This document shows positions 40,176 through 48,052 of a DNA stretch of 64,000 bases, piece by piece. The notes under the pieces were generated by a model. It saw only the letters and a program-made list of their open reading frames with translations, made no database searches and had not been told where the DNA came from. Each line of letters opens with the position of its first letter. Within the stretch, counting starts at the first letter, position 1. Origin of the DNA: Lachnospiraceae bacterium YSD2013 (GTDB lineage Bacteria; Bacillota; Clostridia; Lachnospirales; Lachnospiraceae); the NCBI GenBank assembly GCA_900100895.1, contig FMTX01000007.1, forward strand, positions 1-64,000, written 5' to 3'. The position numbers and the translations under genes are program-made.

Positions 40176-40832
40176 ATGGAATCCGAAAAGATAATACCTA
40201 AATTGATAGATACGCCGGAGGGGCTTACGCTGGTGGCGGGCGACCTGTCGCTCAGAGGAGATTTCGCCGCTATGAAGGACAGGCTTAAGCCCAATAATTT
40301 AAACGGCGAAATGCTCGTACGCGCGGCTAAGACGAAGTCGCCCTTAAACGGCTCCGCCCCCGTCGCGGTGGATGCCACCGCGGGTCTCGGCGAGGACTCG
40401 TTCCTGCTTGCTGCCGCAGGCTTCGAGGTGTACCTCTTCGAGCGTAACGAGACCATCGCCGCCCTCCTGCAGGACGCTCTGACGCGCGCTCAGGCGGACC
40501 CCGCCCTCGCGCCCGTATCCTCGCGCCTGCACTTCACCCCCGGCGACAGCGTCGCCGGCCTTAAGGCTCTCCCCGTTCGCCCCGACGTAGTCTATCTAGA
40601 CCCCATGTTCCCCACCCGTCAGAAATCCGGCCTCATCAAGAAGAAGTTCCAAATCCTTCAGCTTCTCGAGCGCCCCTGTGATGACGAGGAATCACTGTTG
40701 CAAGCAGCCCTCGAAGCGCGACCTACCAAGATAGTAATCAAGCGCCCTGCCAAGGCGCCTGTTCTGGGCAACAAGAAGCCTTCATACACCATAAGCGGCA
40801 ACTCAATACGATACGACATCATTACCCCTTAA
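40176..40832 (+). CDS. RsmJ-like SAM-dependent methyltransferase
   Basis: The 218-residue protein resembles RsmJ (YhiQ), the 16S rRNA m2G1516 methyltransferase: V-D-A-T-A-G-L-G-E-D-S-F at about 69-80 is the SAM motif I, F-E-R-N at about 93, and V-Y-L-D-P-M-F-P at about 139-146 the catalytic region. ATG 40176 follows GAGGAAAC. From about 40,330 to 40,640 the base composition is clearly more GC-rich than in neighbours, with C-ending codons, hinting at transfer or local drift. TATAAT lies 35 bp before the start. Confidence 0.86.
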   Translation: MESEKIIPKLIDTPEGLTLVAGDLSLRGDFAAMKDRLKPNNLNGEMLVRAAKTKSPLNGSAPVAVDATAGLGEDSFLLAAAGFEVYLFERNETIAALLQDALTRAQADPALAPVSSRLHFTPGDSVAGLKALPVRPDVVYLDPMFPTRQKSGLIKKKFQILQLLERPCDDEESLLQAALEARPTKIVIKRPAKAPVLGNKKPSYTISGNSIRYDIITP

Positions 40833-40841
40833 CACGACAAA

Positions 40842-40871
40842 AAGCCCCCGCACCGTCAGGCGCGAGGGCTT
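40842..40871. terminator. Bidirectional terminator
   Basis: AAGCCCcCGC / GCGaGGGCTT stem between the convergent RsmJ-like and MetRS-like genes, with A-rich and T-containing flanks. Confidence 0.75.
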
Positions 40872-40889
40872 ATTTAACGCTTATAAATA

Positions 40890-42857
40890 TTACTGTTCCT
40901 TGGCAGCGAGCTGGCACTCATGTAACTTAAAGAAGTCCACACGAGGCTCAAGGAACTTAAACTCGTGATTAGAGGGATCATCCATCAAATCGGTGAGTGT
41001 AGAGAAGATGTACTCCCAGTTGTAGATACGCTTATCTACGTTCAAGTACTCTCTGATTTTCTCACATCCGCTGGGAGCGATAGGATGTAACAAAGCGGTG
41101 GCAACTCTGATACCGTAGAAAGAATCCACGAGCACCTGAGCCTTAAGCTCTGTGTTACCCTCAGCGTCAGCAACACGCATGTTGTTCACAAGTCTCTTGT
41201 TCATGTTACGAATAAGAGTGTCGAGTACGTAAGTAATCTTGTGGAACTGATGGTCATACATGTTCTGCTCGTAAGTAAGGATAGCGTCCTTAGCTTCTGC
41301 AATAACATCCTCAGAAACCGCTACATTGGGAAGCTTGCCGTCGAAGTCCTTCTGCAAGGTATAGAAGCAGGTTCTGATAATCTTGTTAAATACATTGGTA
41401 AGAAGGTTACCGTCCTTAAGTACGGGGTCTGCACCGTTACGCTCTTCCTCGGGAAGGTATACCTGAGGATCGAAGCTTACGCTCTTATTGGCAAGTCCTA
41501 AGCTTAAGAAATGCATACGCATCTGCTCGGCTGTATAGAATTCAAGCAAATCCTTGGCCATCGGAGGCTTGATGGAACCTGAGCTTGAAGCTTTCTTGTT
41601 CATGAACAAAATGTGGTTGTTGGGTACGAGGAAGGTCTTCTTAAGTCCCAAAGTCTCCCACATAGCCTGCTGAGCAATACCGTAGAAAGAAATATTATCC
41701 TGACCGATGAACTGATATACCATAGCGTCATCGTCATTCCAGAACTTCTTCCACTCATCTTTATCGGCACCCTTGCTCTCAAGATATGCTCTGGTAAAAG
41801 AAATCGGAGCCCATAAAGACTCGGGCCATACCCAGAAGGTCAAATCCTTGAGGCCTTCTTTTTCCGGGAAGGGAACGCCCCACTCGATGTTACCGGAAAG
41901 TCTGAAAGGAACGAGGGTCTTACCGGTACGGTAGTTAATGCTTAAGCCTTCAAGCACCTTGCGGGCAGCATCTCTGTCATCAAGATTCTTGAACACGAAT
42001 GTATAGGAATTCTTATTATCATCAATTACGTCATGCTCGGGGAACTTGGCACGAAGTGCATCAAGGTCCTCCACAAACTTCTTCTGAACATATATATACG
42101 GAGGCTTTAAAAACTCTTCGATGGTGGTAAGCATGAACTTACGCGCATTGGAATTGGCGCGAAGGTCATCCACATAAGCCTGAATCATGGGGATGCAATC
42201 TTCAAGCTTGTAATACCAGTTGGTAACGTCCACAAGCTCGGGTGTAAGTCCCGAAAGGGTGCTGTGAGGGTCGATAAGCTCGGTAGGCATGTACTGGTGG
42301 CCGAGGTCACACTCGTCTGCATAAGCCTTCTCGGACTGGCAACCCTGGATAGGGCACTTACCGATTACCTGACGACCGTTAAGTAAGCACTTAAACTTAG
42401 GATCGTAGAACTGAGGAGAGCTAAGCTTCTCAAGAGTTCCTTTCTCATAAAGTCCTTCGAATACTTCCTTGGAAACCTCATTGTGAATCTCGCCGGCACG
42501 ACCGAGAGCCGATGCTCCGAAGAGATTAAGGCTGATTTCGTACTTATCGAGTGTATCCTTCTGAGACTCGTGATTCTTGCGAACATAATCTTCTATTGTA
42601 CCGTCGAAAGTACCTGCTTCCTTGGCCTTACGGAAGCCCTCTAAGATAGGGGAACCGTAGCAGTCGGTACCTGACACAAAAATAACGTTCTCTTCACCGA
42701 TTCTGTCTCTTAAAAATCTGGCAAAAGTATCCGCATGCACGAACACACCGCCGATATGACCGAAATGAAGTTCTTTGTTACCGTAGGGCATGCCTCCGGT
42801 TACGACTGCGCGCTTTGGAAATACAGGGCGCATCTTAGGTTCTTTAACGTAATCCAT
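40890..42857 (-). CDS. metG: Methionyl-tRNA synthetase-like class I enzyme
   Basis: The 655-residue protein is a full MetRS-like class I synthetase: the HIGH-type motif H-F-G-H-I-G-G at about 32, a CP insertion with zinc-knuckle-like Cys residues (K-C-P-I-Q-G-C and E-C-D-L-G), W-V-W-P-E-S-L-W and an alpha-helical anticodon domain. The KMSKS-type loop reads N-K-K-A-S-S-S-G, so the second Lys is missing. It lacks the C-terminal EMAP-like dimer domain. It may be the main MetRS or a divergent paralogue; the loop leaves this open. Confidence 0.85.
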   Translation of the reverse strand: MDYVKEPKMRPVFPKRAVVTGGMPYGNKELHFGHIGGVFVHADTFARFLRDRIGEENVIFVSGTDCYGSPILEGFRKAKEAGTFDGTIEDYVRKNHESQKDTLDKYEISLNLFGASALGRAGEIHNEVSKEVFEGLYEKGTLEKLSSPQFYDPKFKCLLNGRQVIGKCPIQGCQSEKAYADECDLGHQYMPTELIDPHSTLSGLTPELVDVTNWYYKLEDCIPMIQAYVDDLRANSNARKFMLTTIEEFLKPPYIYVQKKFVEDLDALRAKFPEHDVIDDNKNSYTFVFKNLDDRDAARKVLEGLSINYRTGKTLVPFRLSGNIEWGVPFPEKEGLKDLTFWVWPESLWAPISFTRAYLESKGADKDEWKKFWNDDDAMVYQFIGQDNISFYGIAQQAMWETLGLKKTFLVPNNHILFMNKKASSSGSIKPPMAKDLLEFYTAEQMRMHFLSLGLANKSVSFDPQVYLPEEERNGADPVLKDGNLLTNVFNKIIRTCFYTLQKDFDGKLPNVAVSEDVIAEAKDAILTYEQNMYDHQFHKITYVLDTLIRNMNKRLVNNMRVADAEGNTELKAQVLVDSFYGIRVATALLHPIAPSGCEKIREYLNVDKRIYNWEYIFSTLTDLMDDPSNHEFKFLEPRVDFFKLHECQLAAKEQ

Positions 42858-42946
42858 AATCTAACCTCTTATTAAAAATCTACCCGCTATTATACTGCCG
42901 CCCGCAATTACATGTCAACACGACAGATTGTTACAAAACTCAGAAT

Positions 42947-43840
42947 TTACAAGCCGTAGAAGGCTTCAATATATCGCGACGCTTCCGCAACCGGGTCGCC
43001 CGTCATATCTATCCAGTGAATGTCCTTTCTCTTACGGAACCAAGTCATCTGTTCCTTGGCCAGATGCCTGATTTCCTTGAACAACGTTTCATAGAAGTCG
43101 TCAAAAGAAGCAAACTCGCCGCGAAGATACATTAAGATGTAGCGGTATTCCAGTCCCAGTTTATAAAGAAACTCGTCCGTCGCACCCGCCTCGCGAAGCT
43201 TCACAACCTCGTCAATCATGCCCTGATCAAGCCTGCGATCCAAACGCTCGTGAATTCGCTCATACAGAACTTCTCTCGGCCACGTAACGCCTATAACAAA
43301 GGTCTCGTAACGCTTCTCCGAAGGATTCTCTTCTTTGTCGCCCGCAAGCGCCTTTTCAACCGCGCGCTCCACGCGGCGCTTATTCTTAAGGTCTACACGC
43401 TCAAGTGCCGCAGGATTGTGCTCCTTAAGCATCTCTATCAATTCATCAAGTGTCTTCTCTTCCACCTGCTTACGAATCTCAGGGTCGGGAGCGGATTCCG
43501 AAAGGTTGTAACCGTCCACAACCGAATTCACGTAGAGTCCGGTGCCACCTACAAGAAACGCTTTCTTTTGCCTTGAAAGTATATCATCTATAGCCTCATA
43601 AGCAAGACGCTGATAGTCTGACAGCGAAAAAAAGTCGTTGGGCTCAGCCACGTCAAGCAAATGGTGACGTACTCCCTTCATTTCCTCGGGGGTAACCTTG
43701 CCGGAGCCTAAATCAAGGCCCGTGAATACCTGTCTTGAGTCGGCTGAGACTACTTCTGCGCCATATTTACGCGCAAGTTCAATTCCGAGGCCGCTTTTAC
43801 CGGAGGCGTTTGTCCCCGTTATTACCAAAAGTTTCTCCAT
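42947..43840 (-). CDS. miaA: tRNA dimethylallyltransferase MiaA
   Basis: The 297-residue protein has the P-loop G-T-N-A-S-G-K-S at 9-16, S-A-D-S-R-Q-V-F at about 34, the substrate region H-H-L-L-D-V at about 63 and V-G-G-T-G-L-Y at about 98, and W-x-x-R-K-R-K-D near the end. It adds the dimethylallyl group to A37 of tRNAs reading UNN codons. It is located upstream of the MetRS-like gene on the same strand with about 90 bp between, so they may be linked in expression. Confidence 0.94.
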   Translation of the reverse strand: MEKLLVITGTNASGKSGLGIELARKYGAEVVSADSRQVFTGLDLGSGKVTPEEMKGVRHHLLDVAEPNDFFSLSDYQRLAYEAIDDILSRQKKAFLVGGTGLYVNSVVDGYNLSESAPDPEIRKQVEEKTLDELIEMLKEHNPAALERVDLKNKRRVERAVEKALAGDKEENPSEKRYETFVIGVTWPREVLYERIHERLDRRLDQGMIDEVVKLREAGATDEFLYKLGLEYRYILMYLRGEFASFDDFYETLFKEIRHLAKEQMTWFRKRKDIHWIDMTGDPVAEASRYIEAFYGL

Positions 43841-43930
43841 AAATACATATCCTTATAAACAATCTTACCAAGATTTTAGCGTTTTTCACGATTTTAGTAA
43901 AGTATATATGGAATTATAACGATTCTCTGT

Positions 43931-44123
43931 TATAATTAATCTTTGTTATCGGTTAGGGGAGTAAGGAAGAAGGTCAGACGCCTTCGCGGGCCCGCCGCCG
44001 TAGATATGTTGCATAGGGATGCCTGCTTCGCCGCAGATTCAGGTACCGCACGGATCCATTGGTTCACGCCGAGAAGGATTCCCGCGTGCATATACATATG
44101 AGCCGGAAGACTTAGCCCCGCCC
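43931..44123 (+). promoter_or_regulatory. Cobalamin riboswitch with promoter
   Basis: A TATAAT at 43931-43936 precedes a structured leader. The leader contains G-G-A-A followed by the core CGGGCCCGCCGCCGT (43987-44001) and, near the 3' end, a B12-box-like GAGCCGGAAGACTTAGCCC (44100-44118), in the right order and spacing for a cobalamin riboswitch. The genes downstream encode a DUF4430 lipoprotein and an ECF S component, both fitting B12 uptake. About 100 nt follow before the first gene and probably hold the expression platform. Confidence 0.85.
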
Positions 44124-44222
44124 GTTTTGATACGTAAGTATTTGCGCGAGCACCACAATCCGAGAGGACATTACGGAACCGACCACTAATAATTATTTAT
44201 TTTTCTTTTTGGAGGAACTAAA

Positions 44223-44744
44223 ATGAGAAAATCAGTTTTAAAGACAATAATCTCCATGCTCCTTATTGCGGCTATGGTCATGGTAATGGCAGGATGCCAG
44301 AAGAAAGACGCATCCGTATCAAGCGTTGCTGCAGAGGCTTCTGTTGAAGCATCTACCGAAGCATCCGTTGAAGCATCTACCGAGGCTTCCGCTCCCGAAG
44401 CTACCGAAGCTTCCACCGAGGCATCTGTTGAAGAGCCCGCTACCGAAGAAGCTAAGAGCGCAACTTTCAAGTTCGTTGTAGTTGATGCAGACGGCAACGA
44501 AACACCTTTTGAAATCACTACCGAAAAGGCTACCGTAGGTGAAGCTTTACTTGACGAAGGCTTAATCGAAGGTACCGACAGCGCTTACGGTCTCTACGTT
44601 ACCAAGGTTAACGGTATCGAAGCAGTTTACGAGACAGACGGTACTTACTGGGCGTTCTACATCAACGGCGAATACGCTTCTACCGGTGTAGATTCCACTA
44701 ACGTTGAAGACGGTGCCACCTACATGTTCAAGGTTGAGAAATAA
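44223..44744 (+). CDS. Lipoprotein with low-complexity linker and DUF4430 domain
   Basis: The 173-residue protein has a lipoprotein signal peptide ending in V-M-A-G-C (Cys24), then about 45 residues of E-A-S-V-E-A-S-T repeats as a flexible tether, and a DUF4430 domain (about 80-173) with V-G-E-A-L-L-D-E-G-L and Y-W-A-F-Y-I-N-G-E-Y. DUF4430 is related to the C-terminal domain of transcobalamin and binds cobalamin or similar ligands. GGAGG precedes the ATG. Being under the B12 riboswitch, it is a likely surface cobalamin-capturing protein feeding the ECF transporter encoded next. Confidence 0.9.
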   Translation: MRKSVLKTIISMLLIAAMVMVMAGCQKKDASVSSVAAEASVEASTEASVEASTEASAPEATEASTEASVEEPATEEAKSATFKFVVVDADGNETPFEITTEKATVGEALLDEGLIEGTDSAYGLYVTKVNGIEAVYETDGTYWAFYINGEYASTGVDSTNVEDGATYMFKVEK

Positions 44745-44747
44745 TCT

Positions 44748-45278
44748 TTGAATAATAAGCTTAGTATCAGAGAAATGGTACTGTTCGCTTTCTTTGGCGC
44801 TTTAATGTTTACGTCCAAGCAGCTTCTGGAATTTCTTCCGAATGTTCATATGCTTGGCATGTTCACGATGTTATTTGCGATAGTGTACAGAGGCAAGGGC
44901 ATTATCCCCGTAATCGTCTTTATCTTACTTGAAGGCGCGTACACAGGCTTTGGAATATGGTGGGTACCTTACTGGTATCTGTGGCCTATCCTCTTCCTTG
45001 TCGCTCTGGCACTTCCCCGCAAGATGCCGCCGAAGGTTGCGATTCCCGTATACATGATAGTCTGTGCACTTCACGGACTGTGTTACGGAACACTTTATGC
45101 GCCTTTCCAGGCCATCGCCTTCGGGCTTTCTTTAAAAGGCACCCTCGCATGGATAGCCGCAGGCTTCCCCTGGGATTGCGTACACGCGGCAGGCAACTTC
45201 TGCTTTGGGGCGCTTATTTATCCCTTTAGCCGCCTGCTTATTAAGCTCGAAAACAGTACCAATAACAGTTACTACTAA
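44748..45278 (+). CDS. ECF transporter S component, probably for cobalamin
   Basis: The 176-residue protein has five to six membrane segments. It starts at TTG 44748, 3 bp after the lipoprotein stop. The sequence (R-E-M-V-L-F-A-F-F-G-A-L-M-F at the start, G-A-Y-T-G-F-G-I-W in the middle, G-F-P-W-D-C-V-H-A near the end) is that of an ECF substrate-binding S component. The ATPase and T component genes of the shared module are not in the window. The riboswitch and the DUF4430 lipoprotein indicate vitamin B12 or a corrinoid as substrate. Confidence 0.88.
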   Translation: MNNKLSIREMVLFAFFGALMFTSKQLLEFLPNVHMLGMFTMLFAIVYRGKGIIPVIVFILLEGAYTGFGIWWVPYWYLWPILFLVALALPRKMPPKVAIPVYMIVCALHGLCYGTLYAPFQAIAFGLSLKGTLAWIAAGFPWDCVHAAGNFCFGALIYPFSRLLIKLENSTNNSYY

Positions 45279-45282
45279 GACA

Positions 45283-45310
45283 AAGCTCGGATTATCCGGG
45301 CTTTTCTTTT
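45283..45310 (+). terminator. Rho-independent terminator
   Basis: AAGCtCGGAT / ATCCGgGCTT stem followed by TTCTTTTGCC. Confidence 0.8.
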
Positions 45311-45396
45311 GCCCTAAAATCCCCGATTTCAAGCCATTTCCGGCTATTTACCCCCCAACTCTCACATAAAAAATAAAAAATTTTTGAAAATACCCC

Positions 45397-45427
45397 TTGA
45401 CACATTATACTATGTGTCGTATAGTAT
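45397..45427 (+). promoter_or_regulatory. padR promoter with overlapping palindromes
   Basis: TTGACA (45397-45402), 17 bp, TATAGT (45420-45425). Inside it are ATACTAT / ATAGTAT (45407-45413, 45421-45427) and GACACAT / ATGTGTC (45399-45405, 45412-45418). Such sites are typical of PadR autoregulation. Confidence 0.8.
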
Positions 45428-45519
45428 GACGTGTCGAGAGGTATTACACATCACAGCGTATTACGCAAGACAGTGTAAAAGAGACAAACTAATAAAATCA
45501 CAAATTAATGGAGGTATCT

Positions 45520-45843
45520 ATGGATTCACAATTCAGGCGCGGTATCCTTGAAGCCTGTGTACTGGCAGTCTTAGAGCGCGGCGAATCATACGGTTACCGG
45601 TTGGTTAAAGATATAAGCGAGTTTATTGAGATATCAGAATCAACGCTGTACCCGATTCTTAAGCGACTTGAGCAGATGGAGCTACTCGAAGTCTTCAGTC
45701 AGGAACATAACGGCAGATTAAGAAAGTACTACCGCATTACTCCCGCCGGTACTCGCAAGATTGACGAGTTAATGGATGAGTGGGCAGAGATTATTAAGGT
45801 TTATCAGTTTATTGTAAAGGAGAGACAAGAGAATCATGACTAA
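45520..45843 (+). CDS. PadR-family transcriptional regulator
   Basis: The 107-residue protein is a short PadR winged helix: G-E-S-Y-G-Y-R-L-V-K-D-I at about 22-33, S-E-S-T-L-Y-P-I-L-K-R-L-E at about 40-52 and Y-Y-R-I-T-P-A-G at about 70. The ATG at 45520 has GGAGG 6 bp upstream. It represses its own operon, which includes DUF1700 and DUF4097 membrane proteins, in similar loci. Its stop overlaps the next start by 8 bp. Confidence 0.94.
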   Translation: MDSQFRRGILEACVLAVLERGESYGYRLVKDISEFIEISESTLYPILKRLEQMELLEVFSQEHNGRLRKYYRITPAGTRKIDELMDEWAEIIKVYQFIVKERQENHD

Positions 45844-46441
45844 AGAGGAATTTCTTAGGACACTTAAAGCTGAGCTTGAGAAACAAAGCATCAGCAACAT
45901 AGAGAGCATGATTGAGTATTATGACGAGATGATATGCGACCGCATGGAAGACGGCATGAGCGAGGAAGCAGCCGTTGAGTCCATGGACAGCATTCCCGAA
46001 ATCGTGCACGAAGCAGTACTTGACAAGTCGGTACCCGCACTTGTTAAGGAAAGAGTTAAGAAGAGCCGCGAGAACGCCGAGAAGAGCGGATGGGGCTGGC
46101 TCTGGATTACACTTGCAATCATCGGATTCCCGATCTGGCTTCCTTTGGTTCTTACCGCAGTAATCCTTGCATTTACGTTTTTCATTGTTTTCTGGGTACT
46201 TGTGGCAACACTTTTCATCATCCTTCTTGCTTTTGGCATCTCAGGAATTGCTTGCCTCATAGCAATTGTACCCGCACTTATTTACTCCGGTATTCCTACC
46301 GCAATCGCTTCTGTAGGCGCAGGCCTTGTACTTGTAGGACTTACGGTTCTTATCTGGAAGCCCTGTGTTGCATTTGTTAAGAGCGCAGGCGGATTGTTCG
46401 GAGACATTATTACATCTATCAAAAGAAGAATTTTCGGTTAA
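45836..46441 (+). CDS. DUF1700 membrane protein
   Basis: The 201-residue protein begins with the DUF1700 signature M-T-K-E-E-F-L-R-T-L-K-A-E-L and E-S-M-I-E-Y-Y-D-E-M, a soluble helical part of about 80 residues, followed by three or four membrane segments. DUF1700 proteins nearly always sit between a PadR regulator and a DUF4097 protein, as here, and are thought to transmit envelope stress. It overlaps padR by 8 bp. No catalytic motif was seen. Confidence 0.92.
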   Translation: MTKEEFLRTLKAELEKQSISNIESMIEYYDEMICDRMEDGMSEEAAVESMDSIPEIVHEAVLDKSVPALVKERVKKSRENAEKSGWGWLWITLAIIGFPIWLPLVLTAVILAFTFFIVFWVLVATLFIILLAFGISGIACLIAIVPALIYSGIPTAIASVGAGLVLVGLTVLIWKPCVAFVKSAGGLFGDIITSIKRRIFG

Positions 46442-46470
46442 AGGTTTAGTAGCAAAGGAGAATTTATATC

Positions 46471-47583
46471 ATGAAAAAGAGCACTTTAGTTTCACTTATA
46501 GCAATTGGTGCCGGTATCATTCTTATCGGCCTCTCAATCTTACTTGTAGGCGGCAACTTAAGCAGTTTTGCTTCCGGCAAGAAAGGTAACCATAATTATG
46601 TTTATACCAAGTACGAGTGCACCTCAGACATCACCGCACTCAATGTTAAGGAATTATATGAATCCGCAGTTATCACTACCGGCGATGTTGATAAGCCCGT
46701 AGTTGAGTATTACGTAGATGAAAAACACGATTACGTAGAAGTTAAAGAGTCAAACGGCAAGCTTTCTTTTGAAAGAATCGAGAAGAAAAACAGCTGGGGC
46801 TTCAACTGGTGGTTCGACTTTGACTTTAATCTGGACACCAAGACCGTTATCACCCTTCCCGAAGACTATGAAGGTCCCGTTGATGCCAAGTGCACAAGCG
46901 GCGCTTTGAAAATCAGCGATTTAAAGAACAGCACAGTTGTTGCTGAGACCTCTTCAGGTTCCGTATCTGTTGATAATATAGAAAAATCCGGCAAGATCAG
47001 CGTTAAGGCTACAAGCGGCAGCGCCAAGGTTTCAAACGTTAACTCAGACGGCAACGTAACAGTTGAGACCAACTCCGGTTCCTCCAAGGCTGACGATGTT
47101 AAGTGCGCAGACTTCTCCTGCACCGCAACTTCCGGTTCCGTTAAGGTATCCAACATCGAATGCGCCAACGCTGTCATCGGATGCTCCTCAGGTCTCGTTC
47201 ACGGCGAGAACGTTAACGCAACAGGCAATGTTAACGCATCCACCACTTCCGGCAGCATCAAGCTCGAAACCTTAACCTGTAAAGATCTTATCACCGAATC
47301 AGGTTCCGGTTCCACAAGATACAACAACGCCACAGCCGAGACTGTAAACAGCCGCACTACTTCCGGCAGCCTCCGTTTCGACAACCTCGCAGTTAACAAG
47401 TCTGCAGAGTTCAAAGCAACTTCCGGCTCTATTTCCGGTAACATCGATGGCAAAGAAAGTGATTTCTCCATCATCTCCTCCACAGGTTCCGGATTATCCA
47501 ACCTTAACAGCAGCCGCGAAGGCTCCAAGACCCTCGACGCTTCCACTACAAGCGGATCGATTCACATAGATTTTAACAAGTAA
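46471..47583 (+). CDS. DUF4097-family beta-strand repeat membrane protein
   Basis: The 370-residue protein has one N-terminal membrane helix (about 8-30) and a long beta-repeat region (about 110-370) with T-T-S-G-S / A-T-S-G-S phrases every 15-20 residues, the DUF4097 putative-adhesin pattern. The repeats form a right-handed beta-solenoid, probably outside the cell. An AAAGGAG site precedes the ATG. It is the last gene of the padR operon; a strong terminator follows. Function is unproven; envelope stress or surface sensing is suggested by the context. Confidence 0.9.
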   Translation: MKKSTLVSLIAIGAGIILIGLSILLVGGNLSSFASGKKGNHNYVYTKYECTSDITALNVKELYESAVITTGDVDKPVVEYYVDEKHDYVEVKESNGKLSFERIEKKNSWGFNWWFDFDFNLDTKTVITLPEDYEGPVDAKCTSGALKISDLKNSTVVAETSSGSVSVDNIEKSGKISVKATSGSAKVSNVNSDGNVTVETNSGSSKADDVKCADFSCTATSGSVKVSNIECANAVIGCSSGLVHGENVNATGNVNASTTSGSIKLETLTCKDLITESGSGSTRYNNATAETVNSRTTSGSLRFDNLAVNKSAEFKATSGSISGNIDGKESDFSIISSTGSGLSNLNSSREGSKTLDASTTSGSIHIDFNK

Positions 47584-47591
47584 AAGGCAAG

Positions 47592-47617
47592 CCGGGTGTG
47601 GAATAATCCACACCCGG
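47592..47617. terminator. Hairpin terminator of the padR operon
   Basis: CCGGGTGTGGA-ataa-TCCACACCCGG is a perfect 11-bp stem; the following T-run is modest. Confidence 0.75.
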
Positions 47618-47683
47618 TACTTTACTGTCTCCTGTTCTATGCGCAATGTCGCAATAGGTGTCCATTTGCTTGACTACACTCAA

Positions 47684-48052
47684 TTAGTAAATTTTTAAAT
47701 AACCATTTTTCCTCCACACCTTTAATGTCATTTCAGCATTAAACCCAAAAATACCATTGTCCGGATTCTCTGCTATTTCTTGTAAAACGGATATTGCATA
47801 ATCAACATTGTAATTCAGCGAAAGGCAATATGCAGCTGCCTTTGTCCTAATTACTACATTTTCACTTTTAATTAATCCATCAATACACTTATATCCAAAT
47901 TCATTATCCGATTCGAACATTTTATATATTTGGGTTAGTCTTTTACCTTCCCTGTTATTTGTTTTATAATCACCAGATAATGTTGCGTCGTACATTAATT
48001 TACCTGATTTTTCATATACTTCTATAATCTCATCTACTGTATACTTTTTCAC
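47684..48052 (-). CDS. DUF2019-like immunity protein
   Basis: The 122-residue protein is all-helical with a HEAT-like repeat: V-I-R-T-K-A-A-A-Y-C-L-S-L-N, then A-I-S-V-L-Q-E-I-A-E-N and A-E-M-T-L-K-V-W. This matches DUF2019, a family often placed after polymorphic toxins. Its start overlaps the toxin stop by 4 bp (48049-48052), so the two are co-translated, as expected for a toxin-immunity pair. It would neutralise the HNH nuclease at the end of the RHS protein. Confidence 0.82.
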   Translation of the reverse strand: MKKYTVDEIIEVYEKSGKLMYDATLSGDYKTNNREGKRLTQIYKMFESDNEFGYKCIDGLIKSENVVIRTKAAAYCLSLNYNVDYAISVLQEIAENPDNGIFGFNAEMTLKVWRKNGYLKIY

